Counted from the stretch's first letter, positions 1 through 9,415 are shown. The stretch: DNA of 64,000 nt from Curtobacterium sp. MCBA15_012 (GCF_001864935.2 NZ_CP126267.1:2914001-2978000); one strand, 5' to 3'. Program-made: numbers and translations. Notes: generated by a model from the letters alone, not told the origin.

Positions 1-92
1 ACGTCCCGCTCGGCCATCGACTCCCCCTCGTCCCGCGGACAGCCTAGCGGCGCGGTGGGGCGGACCGGGCGGACGCCGGTCGCGGCGACCGG

Positions 93-144
93 ACGACGGA
101 CGGGAGGCGCGGTGCCGTCCAGCACCGCGCCTCCCGTCCGTCGT
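93..144. terminator. Long perfect hairpin downstream of mvaS
   Basis: Arms of 23 bases at 93-115 and 122-144 pair perfectly around a 6-base loop. The core is GACGGGAGGCGCGGTGC and its complement. It lies just past the mvaS stop, so it probably ends the mevalonate operon. There is no U-tract, as is common in high-GC actinobacteria. Bases 1-92 hold no gene that I can support. Confidence 0.75.
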
Positions 145-173
145 CAGGTCGCGTCCACCGCGACCTGCCGCAC

Positions 174-1349
174 TCAGTCCTGCGCGACCGCCTCGTAGTG
201 GCGCGCGCCACCGCGGACGCCCGCGAAGCGGAACGGTCCGGCGGTCACGCGCGGACGCTCGACGTCCTCGCTCGTCGCCGCACCCGCGGCGTGCAGGGCG
301 CGGTACTCGTCGACGGTCAGCCGCACGCGGGACCCGAGCACCTCCTGCACCCGGCCGACACGGCGGTGCTGCTGGTGGTCGGGCCGCACGATGCCGGTCA
401 TCAGCTCGCCGACGCTGCCCGAGCCGTAGCTGAACATCGCGATCCGCTGCCCGGCGAGGTCGTCGTCCAGGTCGAGCAGCGCCGCGAGCCCGATCCAGAT
501 CGACGCCGTGTACGTGTTGCCGGTCTGCTTGTTGTACGTGAAGCCGATCGCGAGCTCGGACTCGTCGAAGGGCTCACCGACGTGCTGCGTGAGCTTCCGG
601 TGCGCCTTGATCGCCATCTTCGTGAACGGCTGGTGGTGCACGAACCGGGCGATGTCGCCGAAGGCCGGACCGCCCTGCGCGGCGAGGTCGTCCCACGCGC
701 CGATGAAGGCGTCCACGTAGGCGCTGACCGACAGGCGGCCGTCGACGAGCGCGGTGGAGCGGTCGTTCGGCCGCCAGAAGTCGTCGACGTCCGCGGTGAA
801 GACCCCGGCGGCCGGCTCGATCTCGATGAGGTCGGGGTCGGCCGACACCAGGATCGCGGCGGCGCCGGCACCCTGCGTCGGCTCCGCGGCGGTGTCGACG
901 TCGTAGCGGGCGACGTCGGCGGCGATCACGAGCACGCGCTCGTGCGGTGCGCGCGCGACGATGCCGAGCGCGAGCTGCACCGCGGCGGTCCCGCCGTAGC
1001 AGGCCTGTTTGAGCTCGACGACGCGGACGCCCTTCGGCAGCCCGAGCAGGCCGTGCACGAAGACACCGGCCGCCTTCGACTGGTCGACGCCGGACTCGGT
1101 CGCGAACAGCACGGTGCGGATGCCCTCGACGCCGTGGCGGTCGATGACCTCCTTGGCCGCGGCCGCGCCCATCGTGACGATGTCCTCGTCCGGGGCGGGC
1201 ACGCTGAAGGCGTCCTGGCCGATGCCGACGTGGTACTTGGCCGGGTCGACGCCGAGGCGCTCCGCCAGGTCGTCGAGCTCGAGCACGTGGTGGCCCGTGG
1301 CGATCGCGATGTCGTGGATGCCGACGGACAGCGACTGCTGCGTGGTCAT
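174..1349 (-). CDS. mvaS: Hydroxymethylglutaryl-CoA synthase
   Basis: Condenses acetyl-CoA with acetoacetyl-CoA to HMG-CoA, the first committed step of the mevalonate pathway in the cytoplasm. The 391-residue protein has the usual bacterial length. Visible active-site features are the general-base Glu85 in ATESGVD, the nucleophilic Cys117 in ELKQACYGG and His238/His239 before QPFTKM. It is the last gene of a five-gene minus-strand operon; its ATG overlaps the mvaA stop as ATGA. A long perfect hairpin follows the gene. Identification is firm from motifs and operon context. Confidence 0.96.
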   Translation of the reverse strand: MTTQQSLSVGIHDIAIATGHHVLELDDLAERLGVDPAKYHVGIGQDAFSVPAPDEDIVTMGAAAAKEVIDRHGVEGIRTVLFATESGVDQSKAAGVFVHGLLGLPKGVRVVELKQACYGGTAAVQLALGIVARAPHERVLVIAADVARYDVDTAAEPTQGAGAAAILVSADPDLIEIEPAAGVFTADVDDFWRPNDRSTALVDGRLSVSAYVDAFIGAWDDLAAQGGPAFGDIARFVHHQPFTKMAIKAHRKLTQHVGEPFDESELAIGFTYNKQTGNTYTASIWIGLAALLDLDDDLAGQRIAMFSYGSGSVGELMTGIVRPDHQQHRRVGRVQEVLGSRVRLTVDEYRALHAAGAATSEDVERPRVTAGPFRFAGVRGGARHYEAVAQD

Positions 1350-2410
1350 GCTGCACCTCCTGCAGGTCGGGAGCCACGGCGTTCCATCGCGACGTGCGCG
1401 GCCATCAGCTCCCCGGGGTTCGTCTGGGCGGCGAGCAGGGACAGCTCACCGCAGAGCACCGTCGCGGCGCACATGGCGGCCAGACGACGGGCGTTGGCGC
1501 CGGGCTCGCGCTCCTCGCGGCAGCCGAGGCGCACGAGGGCGTCCTCGACGACCGGTAGGTCGCCGCCCTTGCCGTTGCCGACCGTGCCGACGATCAGGTG
1601 CGGCAGCGCGGTCGAGAAGTACAGGTCGTCGCCGCGCGCCTCGGCGAAGGTGATGCCCTGCGAGCCCTCGACGATGTTCGCGGCGTCCTGCCCGGTGGCC
1701 AGGTAGAAGCCGAGGAGCATGTTCGCGTAGTGCGCGTTCGCGGAGCGCAGGGCCCCGGCGATGGTCGAGCCGACGAGGTTCTTCGCGACGTTGAGCTCGG
1801 CGATGCGGGCGGCGGAAGACCGTAGCCGCTTCTCGACGACCTCACCCGGGATGACGATCTCGGCGATGGTGTTGCGCCCGCGGCCGCGGATGCCGTTCAC
1901 CGCGGTGGCCTTCTTGTCGGTGCAGAAGTTGCCCGAGACGCTGACGTACCGCAGGCCCGGCTCCCACGCGAGGATCGCGGGCAGGAGCGTGTCCGCCGCC
2001 TGCGTCACCATGTTGTGCCCGGACGCGTCACCCGTGGTGAACGCGAAGCGCAGGAACAGCAGGTCGCCGACGATCTCGGGGTGCACCTCGATGAGCTTCG
2101 CGAACCGGCTCTGCCCGGCGACGAGCTGCGCGAGTTCGTCCTGGCGCGCGAGGATGCGGCCCGCGGCGATGTGCGCGGCGGCGGCGCTGTCGGCCTTCAC
2201 GACGACCGAGCGCGTCATGCGCTCGTCGACGACGGTCGCGACGATCCCGCCCTCGACCATGCGCGAGACACGGGCGCCGCGGCCGACGGAGGGCCACAGC
2301 GGCGACTCGTACGTCGCGAGCGGCACCTCGTGCTCGCCCTCGACGGCGTTGCCGCTGATGCGGATCGGTCCCACCCACTTGGTCGGGATCGGGGTCAGCA
2401 GGTCGGTCAT
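1346..2410 (-). CDS. mvaA: Hydroxymethylglutaryl-CoA reductase
   Basis: Reduces HMG-CoA to mevalonate. The 354-residue protein begins at MTDLLTPIP; the open frame runs further upstream but into pmk, and this ATG overlaps the pmk stop as ATGA. Family motifs seen in order are DASGHNMVTQAAD, NFCTDKKATAVNG with the catalytic Lys, TGQDAANIVEGSQG, GTVGNGKGGD, and a C-terminal His in MAAHVAMERR. The DKKA and GTVGNGK forms look closer to the class I (biosynthetic, NADPH) enzymes than to the degradative class II type, which fits the pathway context. Confidence 0.95.
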   Translation of the reverse strand: MTDLLTPIPTKWVGPIRISGNAVEGEHEVPLATYESPLWPSVGRGARVSRMVEGGIVATVVDERMTRSVVVKADSAAAAHIAAGRILARQDELAQLVAGQSRFAKLIEVHPEIVGDLLFLRFAFTTGDASGHNMVTQAADTLLPAILAWEPGLRYVSVSGNFCTDKKATAVNGIRGRGRNTIAEIVIPGEVVEKRLRSSAARIAELNVAKNLVGSTIAGALRSANAHYANMLLGFYLATGQDAANIVEGSQGITFAEARGDDLYFSTALPHLIVGTVGNGKGGDLPVVEDALVRLGCREEREPGANARRLAAMCAATVLCGELSLLAAQTNPGELMAAHVAMERRGSRPAGGAA

Positions 2411-3486
2411 TCGACGCTCCCTTCGGGTGCCTGCACCGCGACGCTGAGGTGTCTGATGTCGTGCGCCTCCCAGGCGCGGTGGATCTCGGCGAGGTCGGTG
2501 TCCGCCGGGACGAGTGCGATGCCGCAGTCGCCGCCGCCGGCGCCGGACGGCTTCGCCGCCCCGCCGGCCGCCTCGACCACGTCGCACAGGGTGGTGAGCC
2601 GCTCGGTCTCGATCTGCGAGCCGACGGACGCGCCGAGGCGCTGCAGCAGTCGACGGGCGCGCCGCAGCGCGTCGAGCGTCGTCGCCGCGTCGCCGGTCTG
2701 GAGGCCCGTGGTCAGGTCGTCGACGCAGGTCCGGCTCTCGTCGAGGAACGCCTGGTACCCGCCGTTGCGGTGCCGACGGACGACGTCGACGAGCTTCGTC
2801 GTCGACGCGGGCGAACCCGTCCAGCCGACCAGGAGCTCGAGGTCCGTCGGCGCGGGCAGGCGCTGCACGTCGAACCCGGTCCACGCCTCGGCGTCACCGA
2901 GGACGTCGGAGACGGAGCGGTCCCCGAGCATCCCGGCCAGCCGTTCGCGGTCGGGCGCGCTGTAGCGAAGCCACCCGCCGAAGGTGCTCGCCGCGAGGTC
3001 GCCGCCGGAGGCCTGCGGGTTCACCCGGATCGTCGCGAGGAGGGCGACCTGGAACCGCTGGCGCTGCGTCAGGCCGATCCGGTAGAAGCGGTCGAGCGCG
3101 CCGACCGTGGCGACCGTGACGGCGGCCGAGGAACCGAGGCCGAACTTGCGGCCGCTGGCGTCGTCGAGCTGGCTCTCGATGCGGAGGTCGTGGAACCGCG
3201 GGGCGATGCCGCGCTCGGCACGGAGCTTCTCGACGAGGTCGATCGTCGCCATGACGTAGTCGTACGGGTGGTGCTCGCGGTCGAGGGCGAGCCCGTCGTC
3301 GTCGCGCGTCCAGGTGAGCGGCAGGTGGCCGTACTCCTCCGAGTGCACGCTGCCGGCGCCGTGGCCCTCCTGCACGCGCGCGGTGATCGCACGGTCGAGG
3401 GCGATGAGCACGGACGGCTGCCCGGGCTCGACGACGGCGTACTCACCCGCGACGAACAGCTTGCCGTGGGCGCGGAACTCGATCAC
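2407..3486 (-). CDS. mvaK2: Phosphomevalonate kinase (actinobacterial GHMP type)
   Basis: Phosphorylates mevalonate 5-phosphate to the diphosphate. The GTG start (VIEFRAHGKLF) overlaps the mvaD stop as GTGA, giving 359 residues. GHMP-kinase motifs are present: the N-terminal HGKLFVAGEYAVV, the phosphate-binding GLGSSAAVTVATV and the C-terminal PSGAGGGDCGIAL. It sits between mvaD and mvaA in a pathway operon that already has separate mvk and mvaD genes, so the remaining kinase step is assigned here. The open frame extends far upstream, but that part shadows mvaD. Confidence 0.93.
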   Translation of the reverse strand: MIEFRAHGKLFVAGEYAVVEPGQPSVLIALDRAITARVQEGHGAGSVHSEEYGHLPLTWTRDDDGLALDREHHPYDYVMATIDLVEKLRAERGIAPRFHDLRIESQLDDASGRKFGLGSSAAVTVATVGALDRFYRIGLTQRQRFQVALLATIRVNPQASGGDLAASTFGGWLRYSAPDRERLAGMLGDRSVSDVLGDAEAWTGFDVQRLPAPTDLELLVGWTGSPASTTKLVDVVRRHRNGGYQAFLDESRTCVDDLTTGLQTGDAATTLDALRRARRLLQRLGASVGSQIETERLTTLCDVVEAAGGAAKPSGAGGGDCGIALVPADTDLAEIHRAWEAHDIRHLSVAVQAPEGSVE

Positions 3487-4490
3487 TCGGCGGTCTCCTC
3501 CGGTCGGACGGCACCCGCTCCGGGTGCCCCCGCTCCTTCGGAGCCGACGAGGTGCGCGCCTGGTCCCGTGCCCGACTCGATGACGTCCCCCAGGCCCTGC
3601 AGCGAGGCCGCGACGGCGCCCCGGTCGTCCGGGGTGGTGAGGACCACGACGTTCGGCCCCGCGTCCGCCGTGGCGTACGCCTGCAGCCCCGAGGCACGGA
3701 GCTCGGCGACCGCGTCGAAGACCGCGACGCTGCGGGCGTTCAGGTAGCGGATCGGGGGGAACGCACCCTCGATCGTGGCGTGCATGCGGAGCGCGTTGCT
3801 CTCGGTGAGCTCGCCGATGCGCGGGAAGTCGCCCGCGGCGCAGGCCGCGAGCATCTCGTCCACGGTCCCGGTGGTCGACGTCACCCACGCCGGGTAGAAC
3901 GGCGAGGTGGCGATCGTGCGCCGCATGGCCTCGCGGGAACCGATCGCCTTCTCGCCGGCCGAGATCGTCACGACGACCATCGCCATCGGCGGCGCGGGGA
4001 CCCGCTCGGCGAACGAGCCCTGGTCGTCGCCGGCGTGCCAGACGGCCACCCCGCCGGGGATCGACCGGGTGGCCGAGCCGGAGCCGCGCCGGGCCAGGCG
4101 GGAGAGGTCCCGCTCGGACAGGTCGAGGCCGTACGCGGCAGCGGCGGCCGTGGCCAGGGCCGCGAAGCCCGAGGCGCTCGACGCCAGGCCGGCACCGGTC
4201 GGCACGGTGTTCTCGGAGACGACGGCCGCGCGCTGGTCACTGCCGGCGAGGTCGCGCACGAGGTCGAGGAACTGCTGCACACGGAGCAGCGCACCGTCCG
4301 GGGCTGCGCCGCCGTTGAGCACGAGGGTGTCGTGCTCCGCCGTGCCGTCGAGCGTCACCGTGGTGGTGGTCGGGAACACGTCGAGGCCCATCGACACGCT
4401 GCCGGTCGCGGGCAGGGCGAGCTGTGCGTCCGCCTTGCCCCAGTACTTCACGAGCGCGATGTTGGGGTGCGCGACGGCGGTGGCGGTCAT
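3483..4490 (-). CDS. mvaD: Diphosphomevalonate decarboxylase
   Basis: ATP-dependent decarboxylation of mevalonate 5-diphosphate to isopentenyl diphosphate. The 335-residue protein starts MTATAVAHPNIALVKYWGK, the family signature. It also has PTGAGLASSASGFAAL, the GHMP phosphate loop, and GSGSATRSIPGG with catalytic-region residues. The C-terminus has the expected YATADAGPNVVVL segment. The start codon shares one base with the mvk stop (TGATG), and the stop overlaps the next gene as GTGA, implying translational coupling. Confidence 0.95.
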   Translation of the reverse strand: MTATAVAHPNIALVKYWGKADAQLALPATGSVSMGLDVFPTTTTVTLDGTAEHDTLVLNGGAAPDGALLRVQQFLDLVRDLAGSDQRAAVVSENTVPTGAGLASSASGFAALATAAAAAYGLDLSERDLSRLARRGSGSATRSIPGGVAVWHAGDDQGSFAERVPAPPMAMVVVTISAGEKAIGSREAMRRTIATSPFYPAWVTSTTGTVDEMLAACAAGDFPRIGELTESNALRMHATIEGAFPPIRYLNARSVAVFDAVAELRASGLQAYATADAGPNVVVLTTPDDRGAVAASLQGLGDVIESGTGPGAHLVGSEGAGAPGAGAVRPEETAE

Positions 4491-5479
4491 CAAGCGCGGG
4501 CTCCGATCGTGGTGGTCCAGGTCTCCGTGGCGCCGGCCTCGCGGAGTGCGGCCGCGATGCGGTCCGCGTGCTCCCGGTCCGCGGCGAGCGCGAGGACGCA
4601 TCCGCCGCGCCCACCTCCGGTGAGCTTCGCGCCGAGGGCGTCCGCACGCCGTGCGGCGTCGACGAGCCGGTCCAGGTCGCCGCTCGACACGTCGAGGGCG
4701 GTGAGCAGTCCGTGCGCGGCGTCCATCGTGGCACCGAGGGCCTGTGCATCGCCATCCACGAGTGTCCCCCGTGCGCGTCGCGCGAGGGCCCCGATCGCCG
4801 CGACGACCTCGTCGACCGCGGCGGGGTCGGCGTCGTGCCGCTCGCGCACGGCGGCCACGGCCTCGCGGGTGTGGCCGGGGACGCCGGTGTCGGCGACGAC
4901 GAAGGTGAACACGGCGCCGAGCGGCACCGGGTGCACGACGCCGTCCTCGAACCACACCGGGACGTCGGCGACGACCCCGCGTGCGTCGAGCCCGGAGGGG
5001 CGGCCGTGCGCGACGCGCTCGCACTCCTGCACGAGCTCGTGGTGCTCCTCGGGGTCGAGGGTGCGGCCGAACACGTCGGCGACCGCGGCGGTCACGGCGG
5101 CGGCGACGGCGGCGCTCGACCCCATGCCGCGGGCCGTGGGCACGGCGCTGTCGACCCGGACGTGCAGGTGCTGGCCGGGGACGCCGAGGTGCCGGAGCGT
5201 CGCGGTGACCGCGGTCACGGTCGGCAGGACCGCCGCGGGGGCGGTGTCGAGCGGCCCGGTGTGCACGACCGACTCGAGGGTGCTGCCCCGCTCGGCGTCG
5301 ACGGGCGTCACGGTCGCCGTGACGCGGACGTCGAGGACGGGCAGCACGAGGGCCGGGACGCCGTACACGACGGCGTGCTCGCCGACCAGGATGGTCTTGC
5401 CGTGGGACGACGCGGTCCCGGTGCGGAGGACGTGTCCTGCTCCCGGGGTCGCGGTGGTGTCGGCGTCGTGGTGGGTCAT
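4490..5479 (-). CDS. mvk: Mevalonate kinase
   Basis: Phosphorylates mevalonate at O5. The 329-residue GHMP kinase shows HGKTILVGEHAVVYGVPAL, GMGSSAAVAAAVTAAV and KLTGGGRGGCVLALA. It is first in the mevalonate operon. A TAGGCT hexamer on the minus strand (5493-5498) lies 13 bases before the ATG and is a plausible -10 box, giving a very short 5' leader. The intergenic region is shared with divergent ohrR. Confidence 0.94.
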   Translation of the reverse strand: MTHHDADTTATPGAGHVLRTGTASSHGKTILVGEHAVVYGVPALVLPVLDVRVTATVTPVDAERGSTLESVVHTGPLDTAPAAVLPTVTAVTATLRHLGVPGQHLHVRVDSAVPTARGMGSSAAVAAAVTAAVADVFGRTLDPEEHHELVQECERVAHGRPSGLDARGVVADVPVWFEDGVVHPVPLGAVFTFVVADTGVPGHTREAVAAVRERHDADPAAVDEVVAAIGALARRARGTLVDGDAQALGATMDAAHGLLTALDVSSGDLDRLVDAARRADALGAKLTGGGRGGCVLALAADREHADRIAAALREAGATETWTTTIGARA

Positions 5480-5492
5480 CGTGGGTCACGTC

Positions 5493-5498
5493 AGCCTA
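5493..5498 (-). promoter_or_regulatory. Probable -10 box of the mevalonate operon
   Basis: TAGGCT on the minus strand, 13 bases before the mvk ATG. The same hexamer stands before other genes in this window. No convincing -35 box was seen. Confidence 0.45.
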
Positions 5499-5580
5499 AC
5501 CGGCTGCGCGGACACCGGTCGTGCGGGGCCGGGCCGATGGTGCCGACCGGCCGGACTTCCTCCACGTCCCCTGAACTCGG

Positions 5581-5605
5581 TTGTGCACAACTCGGTTGCG
5601 TGCAA
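5581..5605. promoter_or_regulatory. Twin OhrR-type operators
   Basis: Two ten-base palindromic sites, TTGTGCACAA at 5581-5590 and TTGCGTGCAA at 5596-5605, each preceded by ACTCGG, repeat with a 15-base period and end 10 bases before the ohrR ATG. The arrangement fits autoregulation by an OhrR/MarR dimer. Confidence 0.65.
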
Positions 5606-5615
5606 TGCTCTTTCC

Positions 5616-6068
5616 ATGGCCGTGACGGACGAGATGGTGTGCTTCTCGCTCTACGCGGCGTCCCGGGCCACCACCCAGGCGTACCGCTCGATGCTCGAGC
5701 CCTGGGGCCTCACGTACCCGCAGTACCTCGTGCTCGTGACGCTGTGGATCGAGGGCGACCAGACGGTCTCCGGACTCGGCGACCACCTGCAGCTCGACTC
5801 CGGGACGCTCTCGCCCCTGCTCCGCCGCATGGAGCAGGCCGACCTCGTCCGCCGCGAACGCCGCAGCACCGACGAGCGCGTCGTCACCGTGACCCTCGGC
5901 GAGCGCGGCCGCTCGATCCGCCCCGAGCTCGCCCACGTCCCGGCCCGCATCGCCGCCGGGATGGGCCTGTCCGACGAGGACGCCGCACTCGAGCTCATCA
6001 GCACGCTGCAGCGCCTCACGGCCACCATGCACGCCGCCGCCGCGGACCCCGCGGTCGCGGCCGACTGA
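5616..6068 (+). CDS. ohrR: Organic hydroperoxide-sensing MarR-family repressor
   Basis: A 150-residue winged-helix regulator. OhrR proteins sense organic peroxides through oxidation of an N-terminal Cys, here Cys9 in DEMVCFSLYAAS, the hallmark context of the family. The motifs LTYPQYLVLVTLW and LDSGTLSPLLRRME (recognition helix) also match OhrR. It lies 25 bases upstream of ohr on the same strand, and twin palindromes immediately precede it. I infer that it represses its own operon and releases it when peroxides oxidise Cys9. Confidence 0.92.
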   Translation: MAVTDEMVCFSLYAASRATTQAYRSMLEPWGLTYPQYLVLVTLWIEGDQTVSGLGDHLQLDSGTLSPLLRRMEQADLVRRERRSTDERVVTVTLGERGRSIRPELAHVPARIAAGMGLSDEDAALELISTLQRLTATMHAAAADPAVAAD

Positions 6069-6093
6069 CCCCACGAAGGAAGGAAGGACCCAC

Positions 6094-6516
6094 ATGGACG
6101 TCCTCTACACCGCCGAGGCCCTCGCCACCGGCGAAGGCCGCAACGGCCACGTCACCACGAGCGACGGCACGGTCGACTTCGACCTCGCCATCCCGAAGGA
6201 GATGGGCGGCTCCGGCAACGGCGCGAACCCCGAGCAGCTCTTCGCGGCCGGCTACAGCGCCTGCTTCCACTCCGCGCTGCAGGGCGTCGCCCGCGCGCAG
6301 AAGGTCAAGATCACCGACTCCTCCGTCGGCGGCCGCGTCCAGATCGGCCCGAACGGCCAGGGCGGCTACCAGCTCGCCGTCATGCTCGAGGTCGTCATCC
6401 CGGGCATGGACCACGACCAGGCCCAGGCCCTCGCCGACGCCGCACACCAGGTGTGCCCCTACTCGAACGCGACGCGCGGCAACATCGACGTCACGATCAC
6501 CGTCTCGGAGGACTGA
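6094..6516 (+). CDS. ohr: Organic hydroperoxide resistance protein Ohr
   Basis: A thiol peroxidase of the Ohr/OsmC family that reduces organic hydroperoxides. The 140-residue protein has both catalytic cysteines, Cys57 in AAGYSACFHSAL and Cys121 in HQVCPYSNATRGN, in the Ohr-type spacing. A purine-rich ribosome-binding site (GAAGGAAGG) precedes the ATG. Lying just behind ohrR, it is the expected target of that repressor. Confidence 0.95.
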   Translation: MDVLYTAEALATGEGRNGHVTTSDGTVDFDLAIPKEMGGSGNGANPEQLFAAGYSACFHSALQGVARAQKVKITDSSVGGRVQIGPNGQGGYQLAVMLEVVIPGMDHDQAQALADAAHQVCPYSNATRGNIDVTITVSED

Positions 6517-6519
6517 CCC

Positions 6520-7512
6520 GTGAGCACCCCCACCACCATGCGCGCCGTCGTGCACCCGGAGTTCGGCGAGCCCGCCGACGTCCTGACCGTCGAGCAGCGC
6601 CCCGTCCCGACGCCCGGCCCCGGCCAGGTGCTCGTCCGCACGGTCCTCTCCCCGATCCACAACCACGACCTGTGGACCATCCGCGGCACGTACGGCTTCA
6701 AGCCCGAGCTGCCCGCCGCGAGCGGCACCGAGGCGCTCGGCGTCGTCGAGGCCCTCGGTGACGGCGTCGACCGCCTGCAGGTCGGCCAGCGCGTCGCCGG
6801 CGGCACCTTCGGCGTCTGGGCCGAGTACTACGTCGCCGACGCCGCGGGGCTCGTCCCGGTGCCCGACGCGATGGACGACGAGTCCGCCGCACAGCTCGTC
6901 TCGATGCCGTTCAGCGCGATCAGCCTGCTGCACTCGCTCGACCTGCACGAGGGTGGCTGGATCATCCAGAACGCCGCGAACGGTGCGGTCGGCCGCATGG
7001 TCGCGCAGCTCGGCAAGGCCCGCGGCATCAACGTCGTCGGCCTCGTCCGTCGGGCCGAGGGCGTCGAGGAGCTCCGCGCCCAGGGCATCGACCGGATCGT
7101 CGCCACCGACGCGGACGACTGGAAGGACCAGGTCGCGGCCATCACCGGCGGCGCCCCGATCGTCGCGGGCGTCGAGTCCGTCGGCGGCAAGGCCGCCGGT
7201 GACATCGCCTCGGTGCTGGGCGAGGACGCTACGCTCGTCGTGTTCGGCGCGATGGCGTCCCCCACGCTCGAGATCCCGTCGGGCAAGGTCATCTTCGGCC
7301 AGCTCACGGTCAAGGGCTTCTGGGGCGCGGTCGTCAGCAAGACGATGCCGGGCGAGCTGAAGGGCCAGCTCTTCGGCGAGCTCATCAGCCGCGTGCTCGA
7401 CGGCTCGCTGACGCTCCCCGTCTCCGAGACCTTCGTCTTCGAGGACGCCCGCGACGCGGCGCGTGCCAGCGACACCGCCGGCCGCGTCGGCAAGGTGCTC
7501 CTGCGCCCGTAG
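6520..7512 (+). CDS. Zinc-independent alcohol dehydrogenase / enoyl reductase family protein
   Basis: A 330-residue medium-chain dehydrogenase/reductase starting at GTG three bases after the ohr stop, so co-transcribed. It has an N-terminal GroES-like domain (MRAVVHPEFGEPADVL, PGPGQVLVRT, ASGTEALGVVEALG) and a Rossmann half with NAANGAVGRMVAQLGKARG. No structural zinc cysteines are visible. The sequence resembles quinone oxidoreductase and 2-enoyl thioester reductase types; the substrate cannot be read from sequence. The location suggests a role in clearing products of peroxide damage, which is inference. Confidence 0.85.
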   Translation: MSTPTTMRAVVHPEFGEPADVLTVEQRPVPTPGPGQVLVRTVLSPIHNHDLWTIRGTYGFKPELPAASGTEALGVVEALGDGVDRLQVGQRVAGGTFGVWAEYYVADAAGLVPVPDAMDDESAAQLVSMPFSAISLLHSLDLHEGGWIIQNAANGAVGRMVAQLGKARGINVVGLVRRAEGVEELRAQGIDRIVATDADDWKDQVAAITGGAPIVAGVESVGGKAAGDIASVLGEDATLVVFGAMASPTLEIPSGKVIFGQLTVKGFWGAVVSKTMPGELKGQLFGELISRVLDGSLTLPVSETFVFEDARDAARASDTAGRVGKVLLRP

Positions 7513-7541
7513 CGCGACCTGCGTCCGCGGACGCACCAGCA

Positions 7542-7589
7542 GACGGACGGGAGGCCCGTGGCGACACCGCCACGGGCCTCCCGTCCGTC
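7542..7589. terminator. Bidirectional hairpin between convergent genes
   Basis: Perfect 22-base arms at 7542-7563 and 7568-7589 separated by 4 bases. It lies between the plus-strand oxidoreductase and the minus-strand ClC gene and overlaps the stop codon of the latter's CBS segment (7588-7590). Confidence 0.8.
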
Positions 7590-9415
7590 ACGGGGCCGGC
7601 GCCAGTGCCCGCAGCGCGTCCGTGACACCCAACCACCCGACCGGCCGACCGTCGGCGTCCACGACCGGCACCCCGGTCGCGCCGTCGGCGTCGACCACCC
7701 GCTCGACGACGTCGGCCAGGCGCGCGTCCGCGGGGACGGCGGTCACGTCGGCCAGGACGTCCCCGACGACACGGCGCCCGAACCCCTCGTCGGCGAGCAG
7801 CGCGTCCCCCACCGACCGTGCCGTCACCACGCCGGCGAGCCGCCCGTCCTCGTCGACGACGGCCAGCGCCCCGAGGCCCGTCGACCCGAGCAGGTCGAGC
7901 GCCTCGGCGGCGGCCGTCGACGGCGTCGTGACCGGACCGACGGGCCGGACCGCGTCCCCCGCCGACGGGCCGGACCGCGTCCCCCGCCGACGGGCCGGTC
8001 CCGGCAGCGTCGGTCGGCAGGGGTGCCGAGTCGGTCAGGTCGACCCCGCGACGGCTGAGCTTGAGGGTGTAGATCGTGTCCCGCGAGAGCGCCCTGGACA
8101 CGGCGGTCGCGATGACGATCGCCACGAACAGCGGGAGGACGAGCGCGTAGTCGCCGGTGAGCTCGAACAGCATGATCCCGGCCGTGATCGGCGCCCGCGT
8201 CGAACCGGCGAACACCGCGCCCATGCCGACGACCGCGAAGGCACCGACCTGGCCGTGCATCCCGGGCACCACGGACGCGACGACCTCGCCGAACGCGGCG
8301 CCGGTCATCGCACCGACGAAGAGCGAGGGAGCGAACACCCCGCCGGACCCCCCGATGCCGAGCGTCAGCGAGGTCGCGAGCACTTTGCCGACGACGAGCA
8401 CCGCGAGGAAGCCGAGCGCGTACCGACCGGCGACCCCGTCCTCGAGCACCGGGTACCCCACCCCGTACATCTGCGGCAGCACCAGGAGCAGCGCCCCGAG
8501 CAGCAGCCCGCCGACCACGGGCCGGAGCCACTCCGGCCCCCTCGTCGCCCGCCAGAGCACGTCGCAGGCGTCCTCCACCAGGTAGAGCACGCGGGTGAAG
8601 CCGATGCCGACCGCACCCGCGAACAGGCCGAGGACGGCGAAGAGCAGGTACTCCGGCGGCGTCACGGCCCCGATCGTCGGCAGGTGCAGGAACGCCGTGT
8701 CCCCGAACGCCGCGCGACCGATGAGCGCCGCGGTGACGCTCGCGACGGCGACCGCGCCGAACGACGTGGGTGTGAAGTCGCGGAGCAGGAGCTCGAGCGC
8801 GAAGAACACCCCGGCGACCGGGGCGTTGAACGTCGCGGAGATGCCACCCGCAGCACCGCACGCCACGAGGGTGCGCAACCGCCCCTCGGGCATCCGCATC
8901 CACCGTCCGATCGTCGACCCGAGCGCCGAGCCGATCTGGATGATCGGGCCCTCGCGCCCGACGGAGCCGCCGGACCCGATGCAGATCGCGCTCGCGAGGG
9001 CCTTCACGACGGCGACCCCACCGCGGATGCGACCACCGCTCCGAGCGATCGCGAACATCACCTCGGGGACGCCGTGCCCGCGGGCCTCCCGGGCGAAGCG
9101 CTGGATGAGCGGCCCGTAGAGCAGGCCACCGACCGCGGGGGCGAGGACGACGAAGCCGGCGCCGAGCCCCGGGACCCACGGGTTGGCCGGGTGACCGGTG
9201 GTCGCCGAGTAGTCGACGTGGCCGCTGAACAGGAGCGTCGCGTGCTCGATCAGCCAGCGGAAGACCACGGCCGCGAGTCCCGCGCCGGCGCCGACGACGA
9301 GTGCCGGGAGGGCGAGGCGGAGCGCCGCGGAGCCGAACCGCGTGCCGGCGAGCCGGACGTGTGCGTGGACGGCCGGGATGCGGGCAGGGACGGTCTTCCG
9401 AACGATTGCATGCAC
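7588..9415 (-). pseudogene. ClC-type chloride channel with C-terminal CBS domains, frameshifted
   Basis: The first part is a ClC channel/antiporter with GSGGSVGREGPIIQ (gating Glu), FNAPVAGVFFALE and GIGGSGGVFAPSLFVGA. A CBS-pair tail (VVTARSVGDALLADEGF, VPVVDADGRPVGWLGVTDAL) lies downstream in another frame and ends at 7588. Between them a 25-base unit at 7937-7961 is repeated at 7962-7986, followed by a partial third copy. Removing one unit exactly restores a single frame across channel, linker and CBS domains. As written, the channel frame runs on to 7385, antisense to the neighbouring gene. The start is uncertain: GTG at 9415 is chosen because the TTG at 9436 lies inside a regulator-type palindrome. 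An active allele, a sequencing error or a phase switch are all possible. Confidence 0.8.
7937..7998. repeat. 25-bp tandem duplication inside the ClC gene
   Basis: Units start at 7937, 7962 and 7987 (the last is partial, about 12 bases), each beginning CCGACGGGCCGG. The period of 25 is not a multiple of three and breaks the reading frame of the ClC gene. Confidence 0.9.

Noticed and set aside
5496..6095. Minus-strand frame of 199 residues over ohrR
   Set aside because: Antisense to ohrR, which has clear family motifs, operators and spacing to ohr.
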